Source: Candidatus Dormiibacterota bacterium (GTDB taxonomy: Bacteria; Acidobacteriota; Polarisedimenticolia; Gp22-AA2). From it: a stretch of DNA of 64,000 nt. The notes below the pieces were generated by a model. That model did no database searches. It was not told the origin of the DNA and worked only from the letters and a program-made list of their open reading frames with translations. The position numbers and the translations under genes are program-made. Positions 8,018-17,223 of the stretch are shown in pieces. The DNA is taken from contig DASQAT010000033.1 of the NCBI GenBank assembly GCA_035635555.1, forward strand, positions 1-64,000, written 5' to 3'. Numbering within the stretch: position 1 is the stretch's first letter; each line of letters opens with the position of its first letter.

Positions 8018-8507
8018 ATGGCTCAAATCCCGAAAAAGACACAGGAGCGACTGTCCAGGGAAGTGTTGAAGATCCAGCGTGTGCTCGAGTCGGCCAAACA
8101 CCGCGACGTCAACGAGTCCGACACTGCGCTGATTGTCGCCGACATGCTCTCCAGCGTGTTCGGTTTCGACAAGTACTCCGAGGTAACCAGCGAGATGGCT
8201 ATCCGCGGCACCTACTGCGATCTGGCCGTCGCGGCTTTCCCCAGACTTGCGAGTTGAAGAAGACGAGGTGCTCTCCATCCTCCAGAATGAAGTTCTCAAG
8301 CGTGAGGTCATCGAGGGAGCGAAGGCGCAGGAAGCTGCACAGCGCGTAAAGAAGGCGGCCGGCAGATCGCTGCGGAAGGAGAAGAGTGAAGCAGACTCCG
8401 TGACTGGGGCCGGTGTTCAGGAACAAGGGCCTTCTTCCGCCCCCGCGAGGACGGCATTGTCGACCCCAGGCCCAGTACGGCCTCGAGGGCCCGAGCGGCC
8501 AGCCTGA
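8018..8507 (+). pseudogene. Remnant of a restriction type I HsdR N-terminal-like protein
   Basis: The first part (8018-8257) starts at a good ATG after GGAGGAG. It reads like the N-terminus of proteins with an HsdR-type nuclease domain, with wording such as RDVNESDTALIVADMLSSVFGFDKYSEVTSE and RGTYCDLAV. The frame then meets an unrelated end. A second frame from about 8247 reads VEEDEVLSILQNEVLKREVIEGAKAQEAAQRVKKAAGRSL, which resembles the C-terminus of the same family. The whole nuclease core is missing, so an internal deletion with frame change near 8230-8250 best explains it. The intact family members are several hundred residues. The fragment may still be translated as 79 residues but should lack the catalytic centre. 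Confidence 0.6.
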
Positions 8508-8661
8508 AGGATCGGCGCGTTGAGCAACTTGGCCCGAGAGCCGGCTACCACTGAGCGGCGAGCTCCGACAAGCGAGAACTTTCCTGAGGCTGGAGCCCAT
8601 GTTCTGAGTTGTCTGGAAGGCCACCTGGGTGTATCTTCCCGGAAGCGGAGCCTAGACGCCC

Positions 8662-8877
8662 ATGCCCACAGCGGTTGAGACCCCGGTCGATTTCGTACAA
8701 CTGTCGCGGGAGTACTCCGGCCGCTGGGTGGCTATTGATCCGGCAACCGGCGAAGTCCTCGCATCCGGGGCCTCGGCCATTGAAGTGTATGCGAAGGCCA
8801 CGCAGGCCGGCGTTGAGGAGCCGTTCATCACGCACGTGGTTGACAATTACGGCGACTACGTCACGTGCCTCTCATAG
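8662..8877 (+). CDS. Small DUF5678-like protein
   Basis: This is a 71-residue soluble protein containing the segment YSGRWVAIDPATGEVLASGASAIEVYAKA, the short beta-rich pattern of the DUF5678 family, whose function is unknown. A GGAG lies somewhat far upstream (about 12 bases). Its end overlaps the start of the retropepsin-like gene by 13 bases, which implies co-expression. It lies in the islet with atypical base composition. Assignment to DUF5678 is from memory of the family pattern and would need a profile search. Confidence 0.6.
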   Translation: MPTAVETPVDFVQLSREYSGRWVAIDPATGEVLASGASAIEVYAKATQAGVEEPFITHVVDNYGDYVTCLS

Positions 8878-9308
8878 ATCAGCAGTTCCGCTACAGCCGT
8901 CTCCCGCATAAACCATCTCCAGGCTTCCCAGAAATGACGGAGTTGTGGTGGCCTCTGATTGAGGTGGTCCTCAGTCGCTCTGGCCGGGGAGTACGCGTGA
9001 AGGCCCTCGTAGACACAGGAGCCGCTTATTGTTTTTTCCCGACGCAGCTCGCCGAGGTCCTTGGCTTGGATTGGAAAACCGCGCCGCAGGTCCCGTACGT
9101 CGGCGTTGGAGGCACGCAGTTCACAGGATACGTTCTGGAGGTCAGCCTCAATCTGATCGCCGCAAGATACACGTGGCCCACCAAGGTTGTCTTCTCACCG
9201 AGTATGAACGCGCTCCCTCTTCCGTTGCTTGGTCACGCCGGCTTCCTGGAGCATTTCGAAGTTCGATTCAAGAGCTCTCAGCGAGAGTTCCGGGTCTTCC
9301 TGAAGTAG
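8865..9308 (+). CDS. Retropepsin-like aspartic protease
   Basis: This 147-residue protein contains the single aspartic-protease motif VKALVDTGAAYCFFP near residue 50, with the later hydrophobic-Gly motif in PLPLLGHAGFLEHFEVRF. That is the layout of single-domain retropepsin-like proteases, which work as dimers. It starts at GTG 8865, overlapping the DUF5678-like gene, or at ATG 8934, which would trim 23 residues but keep the active site. The pairing suggests that the small protein is a partner, substrate or regulator (inference). No signal peptide is seen, so it probably acts in the cytoplasm. Confidence 0.75.
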   Translation: MPLIDQQFRYSRLPHKPSPGFPEMTELWWPLIEVVLSRSGRGVRVKALVDTGAAYCFFPTQLAEVLGLDWKTAPQVPYVGVGGTQFTGYVLEVSLNLIAARYTWPTKVVFSPSMNALPLPLLGHAGFLEHFEVRFKSSQREFRVFLK

Positions 9309-9438
9309 GGATGCGGCGGCTCCTTCGGAGGTACCCGGCGCCCCTCGGTATCGCGCACAACGTGCATAACGGAGAAGGGGAGCGGCTCCTCACGTCCTTC
9401 CGAACCGCTGTAAATCCAGGAAAATGGGCGGGAAGAGG

Positions 9439-9479
9439 ATGGTGGGCGATACTGGATTCGAACCAGTGACCCCCTGCTT
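9439..9479 (-). repeat. Right att-like repeat inside tRNA-Val
   Basis: This 41-base segment is the 3' end of the intact tRNA-Val and matches 7731-7770 with one indel and one substitution. It marks the tRNA-proximal boundary of the islet. Confidence 0.85.
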
Positions 9480-9514
9480 GTAAGGCAGGTGCTCTCCCGC
9501 TGAGCTAACCGCCC
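9440..9514 (-). tRNA. tRNA-Val (TAC)
   Basis: A full cloverleaf is readable on the minus strand: acceptor GGGCGGT with ATCGCCC (one G-U pair), discriminator A, encoded CCA, and T-arm GGTTCGAAT. The anticodon loop CTTACAA gives TAC. Its 3' end is the presumed integration site of the adjacent islet. Confidence 0.96.
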
Positions 9515-9575
9515 AACGAGGCCGCCGCGCGCCTTTGTTGAAGCGGGTCATGCTAGCCCGCGGGCCGACGGGTTG

Positions 9576-10040
9576 TCAAACCGGGCGGCCGAGCCGCTCC
9601 TTGAGGTCGAGGAGCATCCGGCTCACGTGCGTCGCCCTCCAGAACACCTGGCCGCAGCCGGGACAGCGCGTGAAGCGGCGCTGCGTCCTGTAGACGTAGG
9701 ACGGCACTTCGTCCCTGACGGACGACTTCGCGACGGCGCGGGTGCGACGGTTGCACTTGATACAGCGCCGGAAAAGGGTATCTTTTCTGATGCGGAGCCG
9801 GCGCTCGACCAGCACTTGGCGGATCTGCTCGCGCAGCACCTGGCTCTCGATCAGGATGTGGTCCCTGGCATCCCGGCGCAGCACGAGACGGCGGTCGCGT
9901 GTCAGGATGGTGCGTCCCTCGCGCCGGGCCAGCCGCACGAGCGCGTGGTCTTCGATCCGCGGGCTGTAGGCGACGTCGTGACCGAGGAGGATGAGCCACT
10001 TGGCTAGGGTCCCGAGCATGCAGTCGGCGGCGAACTTCAT
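9576..10040 (-). CDS. Mut7-C type RNase domain protein with zinc ribbon
   Basis: This 154-residue protein has the MKFAADCMLGTLAKWLILLGHDVAY opening and the TRDRRLVLRRDARDHILI segment of Mut7-C proteins, a PIN-like putative RNase. A C-terminal zinc ribbon follows, with CxxC pairs CIKC (about residue 93) and CPGC (about 126). Acidic residues of the PIN-like site, Asp6 and the Asp in TRDRR, are present. It is likely cytoplasmic. It diverges from the next gene with only 31 bases between starts. The RNA target is unknown. Confidence 0.85.
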   Translation of the reverse strand: MKFAADCMLGTLAKWLILLGHDVAYSPRIEDHALVRLARREGRTILTRDRRLVLRRDARDHILIESQVLREQIRQVLVERRLRIRKDTLFRRCIKCNRRTRAVAKSSVRDEVPSYVYRTQRRFTRCPGCGQVFWRATHVSRMLLDLKERLGRPV

Positions 10041-10071
10041 GATGAAGATCTTCGCCTATAATCGTTGCACC

Positions 10072-10959
10072 ATGACAGTCGGATGGAGAGGTATGAGCCT
10101 GGCCCCCGCCCTGTTCCTGGCGGCGGTTCTTCTGTCGTCCGGTGTCGGAGTGTGCGCCGACGATCCCCGTCCATCCCCGTCGCCCACGCCCCAGGATACC
10201 CCCGCGCCGGAAGGCAGGACCATAAGGAGCGTCTTCGGCACCATCATGGGGACGGTCTTCGACACGAAGAAGCAGCCGCTGGCGGGGTGGATGGTCCAGC
10301 TGTCGTCGCGCGGCGACGACAGCCAGCTGCGCGTCACCGGGACGGACGACAAAGGACAGTACGTCTTCAAGGATCTTCCCGCCGGCACCTACGACATCGA
10401 GATCCAGGTCGAAAACGAGGACGCCCGCAAGAAAGGGAAGATCGAGGTCAAGCCGCCCTTCCGCAACATCGTCGACTTCCAGGTCGGCCCGCAGTCGAAG
10501 GAGAAGCCGAATCCCCTGGCCGGTCTCGCGGCGGACGTCCGGAAGAGGGCCGAAGGGGCCGGGGCGACCGCGCCGGACGGTGCCCTGGCCACGGACGGCG
10601 CCGCGAAGCAGGTCCCGGTGCGCGGAACATTCCTGGACGCGCAGAAGCGCCCGGTGCCCGAGGTCTCGGTGACCCTCGTGCCGCTGGAGGGGAAGGGGAC
10701 CTATCAGACTTTTTCCGGAGTCAACGGGTCGTTCGCGATCCCCGCCGTCCCGCCGGGTCGCTATCGCGTGCTGGTGTTCTCGCCCGGTTACGTGCCGATC
10801 GATCTCAAGTCGATCGAAGTGTCCCCTGCGACCGGGCTGAGCCTGGTCCTGTCTCTCGTCGATTACCCGTTGAACACGAAGGAGCGGCCTCAGGAGAGGC
10901 TGCCGCGCGAAGAGCCGCTGCCCGCTCCTTCCCCCGCACCTACTTCGCAGCCTTCCTGA
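10072..10959 (+). CDS. Exported protein with two carboxypeptidase regulatory-like domains
   Basis: A signal peptide with hydrophobic core LAPALFLAAVLLSSG ends around VCA-DD. A Pro/Ser linker then leads to two beta-sandwich domains of the carboxypeptidase regulatory-like type: MGTVFDTKKQPLAGWMVQLSS... near residue 60 and VRGTFLDAQKRPVPEVSVTLVP near residue 185. It ends in a Pro-rich tail. Such domains bind or scaffold at the cell surface and are common in Acidobacteriota. Starts at 10072 and 10093 are both possible. The first keeps an arginine in the n-region, the second follows GGAGAGG closely. A TATAAT at 10057-10062 lies so near that the message could be almost leaderless. Its 3' end overlaps the VWA gene by 20 bases. 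Confidence 0.72.
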   Translation: MTVGWRGMSLAPALFLAAVLLSSGVGVCADDPRPSPSPTPQDTPAPEGRTIRSVFGTIMGTVFDTKKQPLAGWMVQLSSRGDDSQLRVTGTDDKGQYVFKDLPAGTYDIEIQVENEDARKKGKIEVKPPFRNIVDFQVGPQSKEKPNPLAGLAADVRKRAEGAGATAPDGALATDGAAKQVPVRGTFLDAQKRPVPEVSVTLVPLEGKGTYQTFSGVNGSFAIPAVPPGRYRVLVFSPGYVPIDLKSIEVSPATGLSLVLSLVDYPLNTKERPQERLPREEPLPAPSPAPTSQPS

Positions 10960-12244
10960 CGGCGTAGTAGCCGCTCCGCGTGCGGACGTCGAGGTCCTTC
11001 CCCGGGGCGCCGTACATCTTGATCTTGCGCCAGCGGCCGTCCCACACCGTGTTGCTGGGCTCGTAGGTGATGTAGTACTGGCTCTTCAGCTCCTCTGAAA
11101 TGTCCTTGTAGACCGCTTCCAGGTCCTCGACCTTCGACGGGAACGAGGCCCGGCCGCCGGTCTCCTCGGCCAGCGTCTTGAGGATCCTCCTCAAATCTAT
11201 GTCGAGGACGGTCGTTCCCAGGCCGATGGGGAAGATGATGATGTCGGAGATCTTCGCCTCGTCGAGGACCCGCTTGAAGGAGAACTTGCTCGACGTGTCG
11301 TCGCCGTCGGTCAAAAGGATGATCGCCTTGCGCCCTTCGATCCCCCGCAGCCTGCGGAACGAGGCGTACAGCGCGTCGTACAGGGCGGTGCCGCCGAGGG
11401 CGTTGGTGCTGGTGATCGCGCGGCGCAGCTGATCCTTGTCGTTCGTCAGGTCCTGCAGAAGATAGACCTTCTCGTCGAAATCGATCACCAGCGCCTTGTC
11501 CTCGAGCGCCAGCGAGTCCACGAACCGGCTGGCGGCGTTGTGCACCTTGTCCATCGCCGGCTGCATGCTGCCGCTGCTGTCGAGGATGACCGCCAGCGTG
11601 ACGGGCCGGTTCTCGACGTAGAAGTCGACGATCTTCTGCTTCACGCCGTCCTCTTCGAGAACGAGGTCCTCCTTCTGGAGATCGAGCGCGTAGTGCCGCT
11701 CCCCCTTGTTGCTGTAGGCGGTGGCGTACATGACGACCCGGTTGACCTGCACGGCGTAGTTGAGGACGACCCGCTTCAGGATGACCGTGTCCGACACGGT
11801 CACGCCCTCCTTGTGCCACGCGGTGGCGCGGATGACCCACGAGCGCGGCTCGGTGCCGAAGTCGAAGAAGCACTGGTAGGGGGCCTCGGTGTCGATGAAC
11901 ACGAGGCGGTCGTCGACGTAGAACTCCACCTTGTCCACGAGCGCGGGGTCGGCGGCGCTCACCTCGGCGTTGATCTCCGAGCGGCCGAAGCGGAAATCGT
12001 TGTGCGCCGGGTTCGTGATCCGGATGGCGAACCCCTTGCGTGTCCTGACCTGCGGCGGCTTCGGGATGGCGCTCGCGTCGCCGCCCGGGACGGCGACTTC
12101 CGGCTCCGGCGCCTGGGGCGGGGGGGCGGGGGAAGGAGCGGGCTCCTGGCCTCCGGCACCGCCGATCCCTCCCGCCAGGAGCAGGGCGAGGACCAGGGCG
12201 CGCGCGTGCGACGGGCGCGGGCCGCCGTTTTGGGTGCGCGTCAT
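10940..12244 (-). CDS. VWFA-related protein of the acidobacterial type, exported
   Basis: This 434-residue protein has a signal peptide (LVLALLLAGGIGGAGG), a Pro-rich linker and a beta-sandwich domain with VDKVEFYVDDRLV. A von Willebrand A domain follows, with its metal-site motif DSSGSM near residue 225 and the later LLTDGDD. The phrase KEDLVLEEDGVKQKIVDF matches the acidobacterial VWFA-related family. It presumably mediates protein contacts in the periplasm or at the surface. It overlaps the upstream TPR gene by ATGA, so the two are translationally coupled and may form one complex (inference). Confidence 0.88.
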   Translation of the reverse strand: MTRTQNGGPRPSHARALVLALLLAGGIGGAGGQEPAPSPAPPPQAPEPEVAVPGGDASAIPKPPQVRTRKGFAIRITNPAHNDFRFGRSEINAEVSAADPALVDKVEFYVDDRLVFIDTEAPYQCFFDFGTEPRSWVIRATAWHKEGVTVSDTVILKRVVLNYAVQVNRVVMYATAYSNKGERHYALDLQKEDLVLEEDGVKQKIVDFYVENRPVTLAVILDSSGSMQPAMDKVHNAASRFVDSLALEDKALVIDFDEKVYLLQDLTNDKDQLRRAITSTNALGGTALYDALYASFRRLRGIEGRKAIILLTDGDDTSSKFSFKRVLDEAKISDIIIFPIGLGTTVLDIDLRRILKTLAEETGGRASFPSKVEDLEAVYKDISEELKSQYYITYEPSNTVWDGRWRKIKMYGAPGKDLDVRTRSGYYAVRKAAK

Positions 12245-13893
12245 GGCGTGCCCCCCGCGGCCGGCCCCGCGGGCGCCCGGTCGAGATCCTTCAGGATCGC
12301 CTGCACCCTTACGACGTCCGGACCGGGAGCGGCGCGGTCGACGAACGAGCCGTAGGCGGCGCGTGCCTCCGCCTTCTTTCCGAGACGCAGGCAGGCGTTG
12401 CCGAGGTACAGGTAGGCGCGCGCCTCGTTCGGCGAATCCGCGAGATACGACGTGAAGGCCTGGGCCGCCTGATCATCCAGGCGAAGCGCGCCGCGCGCCA
12501 CGCCGAGATTGAACAGGGCGGCGGAGCGCAGCCCGGGCTCTGGCGCGGCTGCCGGTGTCTCGCCCGGGGGGGCCGCGTCGGGGGACGAACGTCCTCCGGC
12601 CAGGACCTCGAACAGATCGGCCGCCTGCCCGAACAGGCGCGCCGCCATGAATTCCAGGCCGGCCTCGAAGCGGATCCGCGCCGGGTCCGAGGCGGGGAGG
12701 GCCTGCGCCGGTCCGGCCGCGGGGGGCGCCGCCGGCGTCCTCGCCGGTGCCACGTCCAGGGCGGCCGCGGCCCCGAGCAGGAGGTCGGCCGCGGCCTTGT
12801 GCGCCCCCCGGCTCGAGATGAACCGGGCCAGATCGACGGCGGCCTGCGCGCCGGGCTGCGGCCGGTCGGTGGCCGCCTTCAGCTCGGCGTAGCGGGCGGC
12901 ATCGCTTCGGGCGCGCTTCAGGGCTTCGGACACGGCGCGGCGCATCAGGATGTCCTCGATGCCGCGCTCGTAGAGACCCTGCAGCACCTCGATGCCCGCG
13001 CCGAAGTCCTGCTGCGCGCGCTTCAGGTCCGACAGCATGATGTGCGCGCCGGGGCTGTTGTTGTCCTGCGCCAGGGCCGCCTGGATCTCCGCTTCGGCGC
13101 GCTGGAACGATTGCAGGTCTAGGTAGATGCGCGCCAGGGAGACGTAGGGCTCGGGGTCCTGCGGCGACAGCGTCTGGGCCTTGCGGATGGCGGCGATCGC
13201 GTCGTTGTACGTCTGCTCCTTCGCGTAGGCGATGCCGAGGCGCGTATAGGCGCTCGAGAAGTCCGGCTTGACCGAGATCGCCTTGAGAAACAGCTCGATG
13301 GCGTCTTCGGGACGATTCCTGCGCAGGTACAGGTCGCCGAGGTGGGTGTAGGCGTCGGCGAAGGCCACGTTGATCTCGAGGGACTTCCGGTACTGCTGCT
13401 CGGCCTGGTCGTCCTGGCCGATCACCTCGAACAGACGGCCCAGGCCGTCGAACGCGGGGGCATAGCCCGGCTGCAGCTCGAGAGCGCGCAGGTACTCGGC
13501 GCGGGCCTCGGACGTGTCCCCCTGCTTCAGACAGGCGTCGCCGAGCGCCAGGTGCGCCTGCACGTAGTCCGGCTGCAGGTCGAGGGCGATCTTGAGCGGC
13601 TCGATCGCCTCGCCGTAGCGCCGGTCCGCCGAGAGGGACAGCCCGAGATAGTAGTAGGCCATGAACGAGTTGAGGTTGATGCTGACGACCTGCTGGAACG
13701 CCTCGATCGCGTCCTTGATCTTTCCCTCCTTGTAGAGCCGCATCCCGTCGCTCTGCAGCTTGAACGAAGTCGTGCGGGCGTCCGCCGCGGAGATCGCGTA
13801 GACGCGCCCGGGAAGGAGGAGGGCTCCGAAGAGACACGCCGGGAGGAGAACGGCGCCGACCGTGCGGGTCGTGCCGTGTCGCGGGAAACGCAT
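12241..13893 (-). CDS. Exported tetratricopeptide-repeat protein
   Basis: After a signal sequence (VGAVLLPACLFGALLLPGRVYA) there are about eight consecutive TPR units, for example AYYYLGLSLSADRRYGEAIEPLKIALDLQPD and AYTHLGDLYLRRNRPEDAIELFLKAISVKPD. An Ala/Pro-rich linker and one or two further TPRs near the C-terminus follow. It is a likely periplasmic scaffold. The start overlaps the stop of the E1 gene by one base (TGATG), and its end overlaps the VWA gene by four, so it belongs to the long operon. Confidence 0.85.
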   Translation of the reverse strand: MRFPRHGTTRTVGAVLLPACLFGALLLPGRVYAISAADARTTSFKLQSDGMRLYKEGKIKDAIEAFQQVVSINLNSFMAYYYLGLSLSADRRYGEAIEPLKIALDLQPDYVQAHLALGDACLKQGDTSEARAEYLRALELQPGYAPAFDGLGRLFEVIGQDDQAEQQYRKSLEINVAFADAYTHLGDLYLRRNRPEDAIELFLKAISVKPDFSSAYTRLGIAYAKEQTYNDAIAAIRKAQTLSPQDPEPYVSLARIYLDLQSFQRAEAEIQAALAQDNNSPGAHIMLSDLKRAQQDFGAGIEVLQGLYERGIEDILMRRAVSEALKRARSDAARYAELKAATDRPQPGAQAAVDLARFISSRGAHKAAADLLLGAAAALDVAPARTPAAPPAAGPAQALPASDPARIRFEAGLEFMAARLFGQAADLFEVLAGGRSSPDAAPPGETPAAAPEPGLRSAALFNLGVARGALRLDDQAAQAFTSYLADSPNEARAYLYLGNACLRLGKKAEARAAYGSFVDRAAPGPDVVRVQAILKDLDRAPAGPAAGGTP

Positions 13894-16019
13894 CAGTACG
13901 CGCTCACCTCTTTCATGGCGCGGACGAGATCGTCGACCTGGGGCAGGGTCCGGTCCTCCAGCCCCGGCTCGTAGGCGACGAAGGTATCGAGCGCGGCGAC
14001 GCGGCGCACCGGGGCGTCGAGGAACTCAAAGAGGCGGTCCGCGATGAGGGCCGCGATTTCCGCCCCGTAGCCGAACGAGACCGGGTCCTCGTAGGCGACC
14101 ACGACCTTCCCGGTCTTCCCGACGGAGGCCGCCACCGTCTCCCAGTCGAACGGGTTGAGCGAACGCAGATCGAGGATCTCCGCCTCGATGCCGAGCGCCG
14201 CCACGGCCTTCGCGGCCCGCAGCGACCGCTCGACCAGGGCGCCGTAGGTCACGACCGTCAGGTCGGTCCCGTCGCGCGCGATCCGGGCCCGGCCGAACGG
14301 AATCGAGTGATCCGGACCGGGGTACGGGCTCTTGTTGTAGACCTGGCGGTACAGGTGCTTGTGCTCGAGGAACAGCACCGGGTCGTCGCAGCGGATGGCG
14401 GTGCGCAGCAGGCCGTTGGCGTCGAGGGCGTTCGACGGCAGGACCACGCGCAGGCCGGGGATCGCCGTGAGCAGGGACGCCCCCGACTGGCTGTGGTAGA
14501 TGGCGCCGCCCTGGAGATAGCCGCCGACCGGCACGCGGATCACCAGCGGGCAGGAGAAGGCGCCGTTCGAGCGCCAGCGCAGGAGCGCCAGCTCGTTGCG
14601 CACCTGCATCATGGCCGGCCAGAAGTAGTCGAAGAACTGGATCTCGACGACCGGCTTCAGACCGCGCGTCGCCATGCCGATGGCGCGGCCGACGATGGCC
14701 GCCTCGGCGAGCGGCGTGTTGAAGACCCGGTCCCCCCCGAAGCGGCGCTGCAGGTTGTGGGTGACCTTGAACACGCCCCCCTTCCCCTTCACCTTCGAGA
14801 GATGCTCCGCGCGGCTGCAGTCGGCCACGTCCTCGCCGAACACGACGACCTTGTCGTTCCGCTCCATCTCGTCGCGCAGACAATCGTTGAGAAGGTCGAC
14901 CATGGTGCGCGGCTCGCCCGTGAGGACCGCCTTCCCCTCGAAGCGCTCGGAGGTCGGGTCGACCTCCTCGGAGTAGACGTGCAGCGTGACGGTGGCGGGA
15001 TCCGGCTTCGGCGCCGCGAGCGCCGATTGCGCCGCCTCGTCCACCTCCCGGTCGATCTCCTCGCGCACGGCCTGCAGGAACGCTTCGTCCGCCACTCGGT
15101 TCTTGACCAGGAAGCGTCCGAAGGCCGGGATCGGGTCGCGACGCGCCTCCTCCTCGCGCTCGGCCTCGGTCTTGTACAGTTTTTCCTCGTCCGACAGCGA
15201 GTGGGAATAGGGCCGGATGGTGTGGGCGTGGACGAGCGCCGGGCCGCCGTCGGGGGATCGCAGCCTGTCGATGACGCGCCTGAGAGCGACGTGCGAGGCG
15301 ATCGGATCGCAGCCGTCGACCTCCTCGACCAGAAGACCCGGAAAGGAGCGCACGAGCGGAGAGATGCTGCCGCCGGCCGTCTGCACTTCGACAGGCACGG
15401 AGATGGCGTAGGCGTTGTCGGTGATCAGGTACAGGACGGGGGCCTTGGACAGGCAGGCGGCGTTGATCGATTCCCAGAACTCCCCCTCGCTCACGGCACC
15501 GTCTCCGCCGGAGACATACACCACGCCCCGGGCGGCCGGGTCGAGCCGCCTCTCGGCCTCGGCGCAACCGACCGCCTGCAGGAATTGCGTCCCGGTCGGG
15601 CTCGATTGCGAGACGATGCGCAGGCGGGCGCTTCCCCAGTGGCTCGGCATCTGCCGCCCGCCGCTCGCCGGGTCCTCCGACGATCCGACGGCTTCGAGAA
15701 ACATCTCGCGGGGGGTGACGCCGAGCTGCAGGCAGAGGGCCCGGTCGCGGTAATAGGGGTAGAACCAGTCGTGCCCGGGCTTCAGGAGGCGCCCGGCGGC
15801 GGTGAGGACCGCCTCGTGACCCGCCCCGCTGATCTGGAAGAAGATCCGGTTCTGGCGTTTGAGCTGGATCTCCTTGTCGTCGATCCGCCGCGACAGGACC
15901 ATGGTGCGGTAGAAGCCAATCAGATCGTCCCGGGAGAGGCCGATCTCGCCGAGCTCCTGAAGGCCGGAGTCGCGCCTGGCCTGGGTCTGCTCGACCGTCT
16001 TCGTCCGCATCAGGCTCAC
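13893..16019 (-). CDS. 2-oxoacid dehydrogenase E1, alpha and beta subunits fused
   Basis: This 708-residue fused enzyme is expected to decarboxylate a 2-oxoacid with thiamine diphosphate and reductively acylate an E2 lipoyl domain. The alpha half carries the ThDP motif [20 protein letters not shown]...N near residues 165-200. The beta half begins around residue 370 with [27 protein letters not shown] and ends in the transketolase C-terminal domain. Its pattern is closest to branched-chain 2-oxoacid or pyruvate dehydrogenase E1; which one is uncertain. A second, separate E1 alpha-type gene lies immediately upstream. No E2 or E3 is in the window. Confidence 0.87.
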   Translation of the reverse strand: MSLMRTKTVEQTQARRDSGLQELGEIGLSRDDLIGFYRTMVLSRRIDDKEIQLKRQNRIFFQISGAGHEAVLTAAGRLLKPGHDWFYPYYRDRALCLQLGVTPREMFLEAVGSSEDPASGGRQMPSHWGSARLRIVSQSSPTGTQFLQAVGCAEAERRLDPAARGVVYVSGGDGAVSEGEFWESINAACLSKAPVLYLITDNAYAISVPVEVQTAGGSISPLVRSFPGLLVEEVDGCDPIASHVALRRVIDRLRSPDGGPALVHAHTIRPYSHSLSDEEKLYKTEAEREEEARRDPIPAFGRFLVKNRVADEAFLQAVREEIDREVDEAAQSALAAPKPDPATVTLHVYSEEVDPTSERFEGKAVLTGEPRTMVDLLNDCLRDEMERNDKVVVFGEDVADCSRAEHLSKVKGKGGVFKVTHNLQRRFGGDRVFNTPLAEAAIVGRAIGMATRGLKPVVEIQFFDYFWPAMMQVRNELALLRWRSNGAFSCPLVIRVPVGGYLQGGAIYHSQSGASLLTAIPGLRVVLPSNALDANGLLRTAIRCDDPVLFLEHKHLYRQVYNKSPYPGPDHSIPFGRARIARDGTDLTVVTYGALVERSLRAAKAVAALGIEAEILDLRSLNPFDWETVAASVGKTGKVVVAYEDPVSFGYGAEIAALIADRLFEFLDAPVRRVAALDTFVAYEPGLEDRTLPQVDDLVRAMKEVSAY

Positions 16020-16026
16020 CTCCCGC

Positions 16027-17223
16027 CTATGATACGCGCCGGGCGCCCGCGGCGCGAGCCGGACGCGCGGCCCGGGGCCCCCCGGTGTCGGCGGCCGGCG
16101 CGTAGACGCCCAGCACCGCGTCCTCCGGCTCCGGCATGCGGGTCCTGCGGCTCTCGAGCGCCTCCTGCTCGGCCGCCTCGACCTCCGAAACCACCCGGGC
16201 CTCGGTCTCCTGCAGGATGCGCGCGTTGGCCTCGCGCCGGGCCGATGCGCCCTTCCGGACCCGGCCGTCGAGAGCCGGGGCGTCCTCCAGAAGATAGGTC
16301 TCGTACGTCCCGATGGGATCCCGAAGACCCCAATAACGAAACTGTTCCTTCGTGAACAGGGCGCGCGCCTCGGCCTCGTCGTGCGTCGCGTGTCCCCCCA
16401 TCCGGAAGGTCCTGGCGATGAGGAGGAACGGCCCCTCCCCCTTGCGGCAGCGACGCGCCAGAAGGTCCGTGGCCGCGCACACGTCCAGGACGTTGTTCCC
16501 CTCGCAGGTCACCCCGTCGATGCCATAGGCTCCCGCCAGCTCCTCCAGGGGGCCGCGGCTGTGCTTGTCGACGGCCGTTCCCAGCGCCACCTGGTTGTTC
16601 TGCACCACGAAGATCACCGGAACCCGGAGCACGGCGGCGAGGTTGAGCCCCTCGTGGAACGCGCCGGTCCGGCTGGCGCCGTCCCCCAGCCAGGTGAGGC
16701 CGAGACGTTTCTCGCCCCGCTGCTTGAAGGCGAGGCCGATCCCCGTGAAGACCGGCACGAAGCTTCCCATCAGGCTGGTCGGAGGCAGGACGCCCAGGGC
16801 CGGGTCGCCCGTGTGCAGGTCGCGGCCCCGCGTGATCTGATCGCCGGTCCCCAGGTACGCCTTGAGCATCTGCGCGACCGGCATCCCCATCGCGCAGCAG
16901 GCTCCGGCGTTCCTGATCATCGGGCCGACGACGTCCCCTTTCCCGAGGGCGTGCGCGGCCCCGACGGTGACCGCTTCCTCGCCGGTCCCGAGCCAGGCCT
17001 TCGAGAGAACCCCCTGACGCACCCAGCGCTTCAAGGCGATGTCGTGCAGCCGGAAGCGGACCATCCCCTCGTACAGGCGCAGCAACGCCTGGCCGTCGAG
17101 CTTCTTGACGAACCGGGCGCGCCACGGGTCGCGCGTCAGGGTTTTGCGGTACTCCGCCATCACCTCCCGGTCCGGCTTGAAGCCGACGTACTCGGGAGGG
17201 TCGTAGGCGGGATGGCGCTTCAT
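16027..17223 (-). CDS. 2-oxoacid dehydrogenase E1 alpha-type subunit
   Basis: This 398-residue ThDP-binding protein has the E1 alpha motif [31 protein letters not shown]. It also has [31 protein letters not shown], typical of pyruvate or branched-chain E1 alpha. The start is the ATG at 17223, overlapping the pdxJ stop by ATGA; the longer frame runs through pdxJ. The C-terminal 40 residues are Ala/Arg-rich and disordered. Having a lone alpha-type subunit next to a complete fused E1 is unusual. It might share the fused beta domain, or act on another 2-oxoacid. Confidence 0.85.
   Translation of the reverse strand: MKRHPAYDPPEYVGFKPDREVMAEYRKTLTRDPWRARFVKKLDGQALLRLYEGMVRFRLHDIALKRWVRQGVLSKAWLGTGEEAVTVGAAHALGKGDVVGPMIRNAGACCAMGMPVAQMLKAYLGTGDQITRGRDLHTGDPALGVLPPTSLMGSFVPVFTGIGLAFKQRGEKRLGLTWLGDGASRTGAFHEGLNLAAVLRVPVIFVVQNNQVALGTAVDKHSRGPLEELAGAYGIDGVTCEGNNVLDVCAATDLLARRCRKGEGPFLLIARTFRMGGHATHDEAEARALFTKEQFRYWGLRDPIGTYETYLLEDAPALDGRVRKGASARREANARILQETEARVVSEVEAAEQEALESRRTRMPEPEDAVLGVYAPAADTGGPRAARPARAAGARRVS

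Larger units (their letters stand above)
7731..9479. mobile_element. Degenerate genomic islet bounded by a tRNA-Val 3'-end repeat
   Basis: Two direct repeats of about 40 bases derived from the tRNA-Val 3' end bound a 1.7-kb segment. The right copy belongs to the intact tRNA and the left copy is a truncated remnant. Inside, base composition is visibly less GC-rich than in the flanks. The content is accessory: a broken restriction-subunit-like gene and a DUF5678/retropepsin pair. No integrase or transposase is left. Bases 7771-8017 and 8508-8661 hold nothing I can support as a gene. This fits a tyrosine-recombinase element that inserted at the tRNA and then decayed; the recombinase is inferred, not seen. 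Confidence 0.65.
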
